Shown: piece by piece, positions 1 through 8,123 of the stretch
Numbering within the stretch: the first letter of the stretch is position 1
How the letters are laid out: each line of letters begins with the position of its first letter
Source: Labilithrix sp.
GTDB taxonomy: Bacteria > Myxococcota_A > Polyangia > Polyangiales > Polyangiaceae
Direction of reading: 5' to 3'
NCBI GenBank assembly: GCA_019637175.1
Contig: JAHBWD010000082.1
Coordinates: forward strand, 1 to 33,871
DNA: 33,871 bases
Program-made: the position numbers and the translations under genes
Notes under the pieces: model-generated
Databases searched by the model: none
Seen by the model: only the letters and a program-made list of their open reading frames with translations
Told to the model about the DNA's origin: nothing

Positions 1-1264
1 CGCGGTTCGTGCCGTTGCCGTCGGCGCCCTTCGCGCCGCTCGCGCCGGTCGATCCCTTCGCGCCGACGCCCGCGGCCGCGCCGCTGCCGGCGGTGATGTC
101 GCATCCGCGGATCGTCACGCCGCCCGACGAGTTGCTGACGCGGATGCCATAGCTGCTCATTCCGTCGTTGTTCGCGCCGACGACCGCCGTGCTCTGCGAC
201 GTGATCTTGAGGAGCTGCACCTCCGTCGGCACGGTGATGTTCGCGATCACGAGGCCGACGTTGGTAGGGCTCGCGAGCGTCGTCGTGTTGGTGCTCGCGC
301 GCGACCAGCCCGCGGCCGCGTCGTATCCACCGAAGAGGCTCACGCCCGAGGGCACGTTGAGCATCTCGCCGTACGTGCCCTTCGAGATGTAGACGTCCTT
401 CTTCGGGACCGCCGCGTTCGCGGCGATGATGCCCGCGGCGACCGTCTGCTTCGGCGCCGCCATCGTGCCGGCGTTGCCGTCGCTGCCGGCGACGGCGTCG
501 ACGAAGATCGCCTTGGTGACGTCGCCGTCGATCCCGTCGCAGTTGCTGTCGCCGAACAGGAGATCGGGGCGATCGACGGGGTTCGTCACCGTGCACTCGC
601 AGCCGTTGGAGACCGCGGGCGGCGGCGTGCTGAGATCGCCGTTCGTGTCGGCGTAGCCCGCCTTGCACGTCCACGTGCACGACGTGCTCATCGACGACGC
701 CACGCAGCTCGTGTTGGCGTTGGGGCGATCGTCGCACGGCTTCGGGCCGCGGACGCAGAGCTTGCGCGCGGCGTCGCAATCCCACGTGCCGGTGCAAGCG
801 TCGATGTTGAGCCGATCGCAGACCTGATCGCCCGGCGTGCACGGGAGCGACTGCACGCAGTTGAGCTTCGGATCGCAGTACGACTGCGCGGGGCACGCCG
901 AGTCGTTCGGCATGTGCACGCACTTGTTCTGGTTGACGTCGCACGAGTCGTTCGTGCAGAGGATGCCGTCGTCGCAGTTCATCGGCTTGCCGGTCGGCAC
1001 GCAGAAGCCGCCCATGCACGCGAGGCCGTTGTTCGCCTGACAGAGGTTGGGGCCCGTGCAGTCGTCGTTGTGGACGCACGGCTGGCGCGTCGCCCCGTCG
1101 TCGCCGCCGCTCCCGCCGTCGGGCGAGACGCCGACCGATCCATCCCCCTCTGCTGCCGCGCCCGGATCTTCGAAGCCCGCCGCGCCGCCGCTCGTCGCGC
1201 AGCCGTAAGCGAGCCCCGACAGCCCCAACGCGAGCGTGCAACCCCAAGGCAAGACACGACGCAT
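1..1264 (-). CDS. Partial Cys-rich/beta-helix surface lipoprotein (C-terminus beyond left edge)
   Basis: An open frame of 421 codons runs from ATG at 1264 off the left edge with no stop. The N-terminus (MRRVLPWG, then a hydrophobic stretch) is a signal peptide ending in AYGC, so Cys22 is a plausible though non-ideal lipidation site. A Gly/Asp/Ser-rich linker follows. Residues about 55-175 form a Cys-rich region with repeated units such as CDDGILCTNDSC, like the extracellular Cys-rich repeats of myxobacterial surface proteins. From about residue 240 a segment with FVDAVAGSDGNAGT, a conserved YISKGTY and a GGYD turn matches the start of DUF1565-type right-handed beta-helix domains. The last visible residues turn into Gly-x-y collagen-like sequence (GAKGSTGASGAKGADG). 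Likely an outer-membrane-anchored adhesin or scaffold. No enzyme activity is evident, and the function is unknown. Confidence 0.75.
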   Translation of the reverse strand, partial: MRRVLPWGCTLALGLSGLAYGCATSGGAAGFEDPGAAAEGDGSVGVSPDGGSGGDDGATRQPCVHNDDCTGPNLCQANNGLACMGGFCVPTGKPMNCDDGILCTNDSCDVNQNKCVHMPNDSACPAQSYCDPKLNCVQSLPCTPGDQVCDRLNIDACTGTWDCDAARKLCVRGPKPCDDRPNANTSCVASSMSTSCTWTCKAGYADTNGDLSTPPPAVSNGCECTVTNPVDRPDLLFGDSNCDGIDGDVTKAIFVDAVAGSDGNAGTMAAPKQTVAAGIIAANAAVPKKDVYISKGTYGEMLNVPSGVSLFGGYDAAAGWSRASTNTTTLASPTNVGLVIANITVPTEVQLLKITSQSTAVVGANNDGMSSYGIRVSNSSGGVTIRGCDITAGSGAAAGVGAKGSTGASGAKGADGNGTNR

Positions 1265-1410
1265 GTCGACCTCGTCACCCTCTCTGGGACGCCCCACCGC
1301 CCTGCTGAAACCGTAGGAGAAAACGGGCGCCCCGTCGCGCGAAGCACCGCGCCGTGTCGCGATGGAGACGCGGGAGCGTGTCTACCGATCGGTCTGCATC
1401 GCGCACGCGG

Positions 1411-3330
1411 TCAGGCGTCGGCGATCACCCGGAGAAAGCCCGCGCCGTACTGCTCCGCGCGCGCCGGGCCCATGCCGTGGAGCATGAGGAGCTGATCGGT
1501 GGTCTCGGGCCTCGCGCGCGCCATCTCGACGAGCGTGCGGTCGAGCGCCACGACGTAAGGCGGCACGCCGCGCGATCGCGCGACCTCCGCGCGGTGCGCG
1601 CGGAGCTTCTCGAAGACGGGCTGCGTGGCCGCGTCGAGCGAGATGGGCTCGCGTGAAGCGCTCGCGCGCGATCGCGCGCGCGAGCGACGCTCCTTCGGTG
1701 CGGCGTCGGGCGGGAGGATGATGCGCGCGGGCGCGGCGCCCTTCATCACGTCGGCGCCGGCGCGCGTCAGGAACGGGACCGGGTGCTCGGTCGGCGTGAG
1801 ATCGATCCATCCGGCCGCGAGCAGCGCGCGGAGCAGCGCCATGATCCAGTCCGACGAGCGCTCGCGCATGAGGCCGAAGGTGGTGAGGCTCGTGAACCCG
1901 AACTTGCGCGTCTTCTCCGAGTCGACGCCGCGGAGCATGTCGGCGATCGCGACGAGGCCGGCGCGCCTCTGCGCACGCGCGACCGCCGAGAGCGCCTTCT
2001 TCACGAAGAGCGTCGTCTCTTCGTCGCGCGCGCTCGCGGCGCCGTCGACCTCCTCGGGCGAAGCGCCGTCGAGCGCGAGACAGACGTCGCAGTGGCCGCA
2101 GCCGCCGAGCGTCTCCTGCTCGTCGCCGAAATAGCGCAAGACGAAGTCGTGGCGGCACGTGCGCGCGTCGAGGTAGCGGAGGAGCTCGCGGAAGAGCCCC
2201 CACGCGCGCGCGGCGAGCGCGGGATCCGCCGCCGCGCCGTCGCTCCCGAGCTCCGTGAGGCGCCGGCGGAGCGAGATGTCGGCGCCGGAGCACAAGAGCA
2301 GCCCCGAGGCCTCGCGCCCGTCGCGCCCCGCGCGGCCGACCTCCTGGTAGTACGCCTCGATCGACGCCGGCGGCTGCACGTGGATCACGGCGCGGATGTC
2401 GGGGCGATCGATGCCCATGCCGAAGGCGTTGGTCGCGACCACGACGTCGATCGCGCGCGACGCGAATCGATCGGCGACGCGCGTGCGCGCCTCGCCGGAC
2501 ATGCCCGCGTGGTACGCGGCGGCCCTCCACCCGCGATCGGTCAACAGATCGGCCACGTCCTCGGTCGACTTGCGCGTCGCCGCGTAGACGATCGCGCCGC
2601 CCGACGCCGGCTGGCCGCGGCCGCGCGCGCCGAGCGCCGCCTCGAGGCCCTCGAGCAGCGCGGCGCGCGCTTCCTTCTTTCCGTCGACGGTCTGCGCCGC
2701 GAGGTGGAGGTTCGGCCGCGCGAAACCTCGGAGCACCTCGCGGCACGGCGCCTCGGGCGTGCCGAGGCCGAGCCGTTCTTTGATCTCGCGGCGCACCGCG
2801 GGCGTCGCCGTCGCCGTGCAGGCGAGGACGCGCGGCGGCGAGAGGCGCTCGAGCAGCGCGCCGATGCGGAGGTAGTCGGGTCGGAAGTCGTGGCCCCACT
2901 GCGCGATGCAGTGCGCTTCGTCGATCGCGACGAGCGAGATCCGGCAGCGCGACAAGAGGCGCACGAAGACGTCGGAGCCGAGCCGCTCGGGCGCGACGTA
3001 GACGAGCTTGAACTCGCCGCGCAGCATCGCCGATTCGCGCGCGTCGCGATCGGCGCGATCGAGCGTCGACGCGAGGTAGGTCGCGGCGACCCCGCGCGCC
3101 GTGAGCGAACGCACCTGATCTTCCATCAACGCGACGAGCGGCGAGATGACGAGCGTCGTGCCCTCGAGGATCGCGGCGGGAAACTGATACGTCAGCGATT
3201 TGCCGCCGCCGGTCGGCGCCACGACGAGCGCTCGACCGGGCTCGCCGAGCACGGCGTCGACGGCCTCGCGCTGCCACGGATGGAACGCGTCGAGCCCGAA
3301 GCGCGAGCGCAGCTCTTGTTCGAACGACAT
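1411..3330 (-). CDS. recQ: RecQ-family ATP-dependent DNA helicase
   Basis: A 639-residue superfamily 2 3'-5' DNA helicase for recombination and replication-fork repair. The motifs are in order: Walker A APTGGGKS (39-46), DEAH (137-140) followed by the aromatic-rich loop CIAQWGHDFRPDY typical of RecQ, TAT (172-174), motif V ATNAFGMGIDRP (299-310) and motif VI QEVGRAGRDG (329-338). Cys392, Cys411, Cys414 and Cys417 form the RecQ zinc-binding element. A winged-helix-like region follows, and an HRDC domain (about 560-639) ends the protein. The frame opens 13 codons earlier at 3369, but the family begins close to the motif at FGLDAFHPWQ, so ATG 3330 is preferred; neither start has a clear Shine-Dalgarno sequence. 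Divergent from the gene at 3482. RecQ versus a RecQ-like paralogue cannot be decided here. Confidence 0.93.
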   Translation of the reverse strand: MSFEQELRSRFGLDAFHPWQREAVDAVLGEPGRALVVAPTGGGKSLTYQFPAAILEGTTLVISPLVALMEDQVRSLTARGVAATYLASTLDRADRDARESAMLRGEFKLVYVAPERLGSDVFVRLLSRCRISLVAIDEAHCIAQWGHDFRPDYLRIGALLERLSPPRVLACTATATPAVRREIKERLGLGTPEAPCREVLRGFARPNLHLAAQTVDGKKEARAALLEGLEAALGARGRGQPASGGAIVYAATRKSTEDVADLLTDRGWRAAAYHAGMSGEARTRVADRFASRAIDVVVATNAFGMGIDRPDIRAVIHVQPPASIEAYYQEVGRAGRDGREASGLLLCSGADISLRRRLTELGSDGAAADPALAARAWGLFRELLRYLDARTCRHDFVLRYFGDEQETLGGCGHCDVCLALDGASPEEVDGAASARDEETTLFVKKALSAVARAQRRAGLVAIADMLRGVDSEKTRKFGFTSLTTFGLMRERSSDWIMALLRALLAAGWIDLTPTEHPVPFLTRAGADVMKGAAPARIILPPDAAPKERRSRARSRASASREPISLDAATQPVFEKLRAHRAEVARSRGVPPYVVALDRTLVEMARARPETTDQLLMLHGMGPARAEQYGAGFLRVIADA

Positions 3331-3481
3331 CGGCAGGACGAACCCCTCATAACACCGCGCGGCCGTCATGTGTGCGACAGCTCGTTCGGCCGGCGCGGCG
3401 CTCGAGTTGCCCGAAATCGACCGCGACCGGCTCGGTCGCCGCGACTTGGGCCGCGGGCGGGCGCCGTGCTAGCCAGAGAGA

Positions 3482-4423
3482 ATGCGTCTCGCCCGCGTCG
3501 CCCGCGTCGCCCGCGTCGCCGTCGTCGCGATCGGCGTGGGCCTCGTCGTGCCGGCCGTCGCCGCGCCGCCGGAGAGCGTCTCGCCCGAGTCGCGCGCGCA
3601 GGTCACCGCGGCGCTGCGCGCGCTCGAGCCGGCGTTCGCGGGCAAGAAGCGACAGGTGCCGGCTTCCAACAAAGGGTCGATCGAGCTCGCGATCGCGAGC
3701 TACGCGCCGCCGCGGCCGCACGCGGTCGAGGAAGGCGCGCTCGCGTCCGCGCGTCCCGGCATGCGCTGCCCGCCGGACATGGTGAACGTGGGCGACCGCT
3801 TCTGCGTCGACCGCTACGAAGGCTCGCTCGTCGAGCGCCTCGCCGACGGAACGACGCGGCCGGCTTCGCCCTATCACCCGCCGGTCTCGACCGAGGGGAG
3901 CGTCTTCGTCGCGCGCAGCGTGAACGGCGTCGTGCCTCAGGCGTACATCAGCGCGAAGCAAGCCGACGCCGCGTGCAAGGCCGCGAAGAAGCGGCTCTGC
4001 CACCCCGTCGAGTGGCGCGCGGCGTGCGGCGGGAGCGAAGGCTTCGCGTATCCGTACGGTCCGCAGAAGATCGCCGACAAGTGCCACGACCACGGCACCG
4101 CGCCGATGCTCACCTTCCACGCCGACACGATGAAGCGAGGCTGGGGGAGAGCCGAGCTCAACGATCCGCGCCTCAACCAGCTCGAAGGCACGGTCGCGAA
4201 GACGGGCGCCTACGCCGAGTGCAAGAACGACTGGGGCGCCTACGACATGGTCGGCAACCTCCACGAGTGGACGGCGGATCCGAACGGCACGTTCCAGGGA
4301 GGCTACTGGCTCGACACGTCGCAGCACGGCGACGGCTGCGCGTATCGAACGATCGCGCACGCGTACGACTACCACGACTACTCGACCGGCTTCCGCTGCT
4401 GCGCCGACGGAACGGATCCCTAG
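3482..4423 (+). CDS. Exported SUMF1/FGE-sulfatase-fold protein
   Basis: A 313-residue protein with a signal peptide (positions 1 to about 28, ending VAA) whose first codons contain a short tandem repeat (ARVARVARVA). From about residue 98 it has the SUMF1/formylglycine-generating-enzyme fold: MVNVGDRFCVDRYEGS, the helix AYISAKQADAACKAAKKRLC followed by EWRAAC, YPYG, the hallmark GAYDMVGNLHEWTAD, GGYW and the terminal STGFRCC. True FGE enzymes carry a copper-binding Cys pair a few residues apart shortly before the final GFR motif. Here only one Cys (GDGCAYR) is present at that place, so oxidation of a sulfatase Cys is doubtful. Members of this fold also serve as binding or non-catalytic domains. 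Extra Cys residues suggest disulfides in the periplasm or outside the cell. No sulfatase gene is nearby. Confidence 0.85.
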   Translation: MRLARVARVARVAVVAIGVGLVVPAVAAPPESVSPESRAQVTAALRALEPAFAGKKRQVPASNKGSIELAIASYAPPRPHAVEEGALASARPGMRCPPDMVNVGDRFCVDRYEGSLVERLADGTTRPASPYHPPVSTEGSVFVARSVNGVVPQAYISAKQADAACKAAKKRLCHPVEWRAACGGSEGFAYPYGPQKIADKCHDHGTAPMLTFHADTMKRGWGRAELNDPRLNQLEGTVAKTGAYAECKNDWGAYDMVGNLHEWTADPNGTFQGGYWLDTSQHGDGCAYRTIAHAYDYHDYSTGFRCCADGTDP

Positions 4424-4461
4424 CGGGGAAGGTTCGCGCATCGCACGCGTAGAGGATGGGC

Positions 4462-4917
4462 ATGAAACTTTCCCCCATCCTTTGCCTCCTTGCTCTTCCC
4501 GTCGTCGCCGCGTGCAGCGGCCTGCCCGAGATGCCGAAGGTCCCCGAGGTGCCGTCGGTGCCGTCGGCGCCGGGGCTGCCGGGCGCGAGCGATCCGGCGA
4601 GCTCGACGTCGACCACGTCGGCGCCCGCGCCGAAGGCCGCCGAGCCCGCGAGCGCGCCGGTTCCGACCACGGTCGAGATCCACAGCGACTGCGCGAAGAC
4701 GACGCCGGTCTTCTACGGCGAGAAGCCGAAGTTCGGCAGCGGCACCAAGTCGTCGATCGGCAGCAACACGACGACGACCGCGCCGCGCAAGGCCGACGGC
4801 TCGCTCACCGTCTGGATCATCGACGACAAGGAGAACGGCGTCGCGAGCGTGCAGGTCAACGCGTCGACCAAGCGGGTCGAGATCGACAAGAGCTGCAAGC
4901 AGATCACCGCGCGCTGA
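4462..4917 (+). CDS. Small lipoprotein with Pro-rich linker, unknown function
   Basis: A 151-residue protein starting MKLSP. The signal peptide ends in VAAC, so Cys18 is a good lipidation site. An ATG six bases upstream (4456) is in frame, but AGAGG at 4451-4455 is correctly spaced only for 4462. A Pro/Val/Ser-rich linker (PKVPEVPSVPSAPG) and an Ala/Pro/Ser-rich stretch run to about residue 70. A small globular domain of about 80 residues follows. It contains two Cys (HSDCAKTTPVFYGEKP and KSCKQITAR), a glycine-serine loop and a predicted strand SLTVWIIDDKENG. I do not recognise the fold. It lies between two other exported proteins on the same strand (38 bp after one, 55 bp before the next) and may be co-transcribed with them. 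Confidence 0.8.
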   Translation: MKLSPILCLLALPVVAACSGLPEMPKVPEVPSVPSAPGLPGASDPASSTSTTSAPAPKAAEPASAPVPTTVEIHSDCAKTTPVFYGEKPKFGSGTKSSIGSNTTTTAPRKADGSLTVWIIDDKENGVASVQVNASTKRVEIDKSCKQITAR

Positions 4918-4972
4918 TCGGCGCGTTCGAGTGCGCTTGTCGCAGAGGAGCGAGCGCGGTAAGTGAGCGGGC

Positions 4973-6031
<1,059 letters not shown>

Positions 6032-6032
6032 A

Positions 6033-6824
6033 TCAGCGAAACGGCGAGAGCGATCGCGTGATCGCCATCGCGACGAGGTGCGCGAGCAGGTCGACGGCCC
6101 CGGCGGTGCTCTGCTGGTGGCCCGTCGCCGACGCGCGCATCGTCTCGCTCGACCCGCGCGGGATCATCAGGCGCTCGTCGAACGGCGCGTGCGGCGCGCT
6201 CTCGCGGAGGCGTCGCACGAGCGTCGTGAAGTTCTCGGTCTGCGACGGCCGCAGATCGGAGCCCAGGCCTTCGTAGCGCGCGCTCGACTGCTCGATGAGC
6301 CACGGAGCGCCGAAGCGGCGAAAGACGTAGAGCACGTTCTCGCGATCGTCGGTCGTGTGCTTCGTCTCCTTCGTCGTCGTCTTGATCGCGCCGAGGCCGC
6401 CGGAGAGGGCGGCCCGCCCGAAGCTCACCTTCGTCTGCACGGACTTCTCGATCCGCTCCGAGCGCGTGCGGTGCACGGCCCGCACGAGCGCCATGATCTC
6501 GTCCCACGGGAGGCGCGAGGTCTTTCCCTCGGCGTCGGCGTTCACGAGCGCGCCCGCCTCGAGGCGAAACGATCGCACCCGCGTCATCGACCCGCTGGCC
6601 GCGACGGTCGCGCCGTCGCACGCGATGGCGTCGTGACCGCGCGCGCGTAGCTTCGCCACGAGGTCGAGCGCGCGCGCGCGATCGTCGGTCCGCAGGAGCG
6701 GGATCGGCGACGCCACGCGGAGGAGGAGCGCCGTCTCGTAGACGGTGATCCCGAGATCGGGGGCGAGGACGGCCGCCTCCGCCTCCACGGACGTGCCGAG
6801 CGTGAGCAGCGCCACGACGTCCAT
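6033..6824 (-). CDS. Conserved-looking protein of unknown function
   Basis: A 263-residue protein if it starts at MDVVALLTLG (ATG 6824). An in-frame ATG at 6866 would add 14 residues that look non-coding (MSGLSAAGGGTLER). The N-terminal 70 residues form a compact alpha/beta unit containing YETALLLRVASPIPLLRTDDRARALDL and a short segment RARGHDAIACDGATV, reminiscent of small ferredoxin-like regulatory modules. A basic middle part has PWDEIMALVRAVHRTR. The C-terminal part has RFGAPWLIEQSSARYEGLG and ends in a hydrophobic helix. No signal peptide or catalytic motif was found. It is divergent from the DNA glycosylase gene (88 bp) and convergent with the methyltransferase gene. The function is not recognised. 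Confidence 0.7.
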   Translation of the reverse strand: MDVVALLTLGTSVEAEAAVLAPDLGITVYETALLLRVASPIPLLRTDDRARALDLVAKLRARGHDAIACDGATVAASGSMTRVRSFRLEAGALVNADAEGKTSRLPWDEIMALVRAVHRTRSERIEKSVQTKVSFGRAALSGGLGAIKTTTKETKHTTDDRENVLYVFRRFGAPWLIEQSSARYEGLGSDLRPSQTENFTTLVRRLRESAPHAPFDERLMIPRGSSETMRASATGHQQSTAGAVDLLAHLVAMAITRSLSPFR

Positions 6825-6912
6825 CCGCTCCAGCGTACCACCGCCCGCCGCCGACAAACCTGACATTCAGCTGACACGACGGCGCGCCAGGATGGACGAT
6901 GGAGGGAACAGG

Positions 6913-7854
6913 ATGACCGGGTTCACGATCCCGCTGAGGAGGGGCGAAGCGTTCTCGCTCGAAGCTTCGGCGAAGTTCGCGTGTGGGTTCACGCCGGCGG
7001 CCGGGAGCGCCGGCCGGCTCGAGGACGGGCGCTTGGTGATGGGATTCCTCGACGAGGCGTTCGTGCCGGTGACGGTCGCGCTCCGACAGCGAGGTCTCGT
7101 CGTGGAAGGAGAGTCGAGCGGCGCTGCCGACGTCGACGCGATCCGCCGGCAGGTCGCCCGCATCCTCTCGCTCGATCACGACGGCTCGGCGCTGCCGCGC
7201 GTCGACGCGCCCGTGGTGAGGAGGCTCCTCGCCGAGGCTCCCGGCTTTCGGCCGGTCTGCTTTCCGTCGGCCTACGAAGCGGCGGTCTGGGGTGTGCTCG
7301 CGCAGCGAGCTCCGATGACCGTCGCCGCGCGGGTGAAGCAGCGGCTCGCGGCGGCGACGGGCACGCTCGCGGAGGGCTTCGGTCGGACGCTCTTCCCCTG
7401 CCCTCCCCCGCGGCGGCTGCTCGCGGTCGAAGCGCTGCCCGGCGTCTCGTCGGAGAAGCTCGCGCGCCTTCACGCCGTCGCGGCCGCCGCCCTCGACGGA
7501 AGGCTCGACGTCGCGCGGCTCCGCGCGATGGCTCCCTCGGAGGCGCTCGCCGATCTACGCGCCATCCGCGGCGTCGGCCGATGGACCGCCGAGCACATCC
7601 TCGTCCGCGGCGCGGGTACCGTCGACGAGCTGCCGCTGTCCGAGCCGCGCGTCCTCCGAGCGATCGCCGAGGCCTACGGTCTCGACGCGACGCCGTCGGA
7701 AGCGGAAGCGGCGCGCATCGGCGAGCGTTGGCGCCCCTTCCGTACTTGGGTCTCGGTCTTGCTCGTGATGAACCTCCGCCGCTCCGCGGGGCGCTTCGCT
7801 AACCCTCGCCCCGTTGCCGCCGAGCGAACGCGCCGAGACGCCGCGTCGACGTGA
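6913..7854 (+). CDS. AlkA-like HhH-GPD DNA glycosylase
   Basis: A 313-residue protein of the DNA-3-methyladenine glycosylase II type, which removes alkylated bases in base excision repair. The start ATG 6913 is set by GGAGGG at 6901-6906, six bases upstream; earlier in-frame starts lack a site. An N-terminal AlkA_N-like region (about 1-100) is followed by the HhH-GPD fold. ACFPSAYEAAVWGVLAQR-like helix (VCFPSAYEAAVWGVLAQR) precedes a helix-hairpin-helix LRAIRGVGRWTAEHILVRG (Gly220-Val-Gly222). Where family members carry the catalytic Asp after the hairpin, this protein reads LPLSEPRVLR with Glu244 as the only acidic residue. The downstream PFRTWVSVLLVMNLRR matches the family C-terminal helix. 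The 3' end overlaps the GIY-YIG gene on the other strand by 56 bp. Confidence 0.85.
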   Translation: MTGFTIPLRRGEAFSLEASAKFACGFTPAAGSAGRLEDGRLVMGFLDEAFVPVTVALRQRGLVVEGESSGAADVDAIRRQVARILSLDHDGSALPRVDAPVVRRLLAEAPGFRPVCFPSAYEAAVWGVLAQRAPMTVAARVKQRLAAATGTLAEGFGRTLFPCPPPRRLLAVEALPGVSSEKLARLHAVAAAALDGRLDVARLRAMAPSEALADLRAIRGVGRWTAEHILVRGAGTVDELPLSEPRVLRAIAEAYGLDATPSEAEAARIGERWRPFRTWVSVLLVMNLRRSAGRFANPRPVAAERTRRDAAST

Positions 7855-8101
7855 GGCGCTCCTTGTCGACGCGCGGCAGGCGCTTGACCGCGAGCTCGAG
7901 GCGGAGCGCCTCGCCCTTGGACGCGCAGCCGCGGACGGCGCAGAGCGCGAGGGGGCCGCGGCCACGCGTGTATTTTGCACCCTTTCCCGCGTCGTGCTGC
8001 GCGATGCGCTGCGCGACGTCGCGGGCGATGCCGGTGTAGAGCGAGCCGTCGGCGCACCGCGCGAGGTAGACGAACCAGCGATCGGAGCGCGGCGGCGCCA
8101 C
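7799..8101 (-). CDS. GIY-YIG domain protein (YhbQ/UPF0213-like)
   Basis: A 100-residue single-domain GIY-YIG protein, the usual length for this family of small nuclease-fold proteins linked to DNA repair. The GIY half is WFVYLARC (9-16) and the YIG half is LYTGIARD (21-28). The conserved Arg is Arg32 in DVAQRIAQH, GKGAKYTRGRGP is the family loop, and Glu69 in LRLELAVKRL fits the metal-binding Glu. The open frame extends to 8221, but the extra residues are Arg/Pro-rich and antisense to the metallopeptidase tail. GTG at 8101 puts the start eight residues before the domain. It begins 22 bp after the metallopeptidase stop and may be read through from it. It converges with and overlaps the DNA glycosylase gene, a possible repair partner by neighbourhood only. 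Confidence 0.85.
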   Translation of the reverse strand: MAPPRSDRWFVYLARCADGSLYTGIARDVAQRIAQHDAGKGAKYTRGRGPLALCAVRGCASKGEALRLELAVKRLPRVDKERLTSTRRLGAFARRQRGEG

Positions 8102-8123
8102 GGATCGAGGGTAACCGAAAGCG

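Noticed and set aside
3488..3520. Nine-base tandem repeats in the signal peptide of the FGE-fold gene
   Set aside because: It simply encodes Ala-Arg-Val repeats in a signal peptide; no wider pattern was seen.
1783..4452. An 889-codon plus-strand frame across the helicase and FGE-fold genes
   Set aside because: It spans two real genes in the wrong frame and has only low-complexity Arg/Ala composition.
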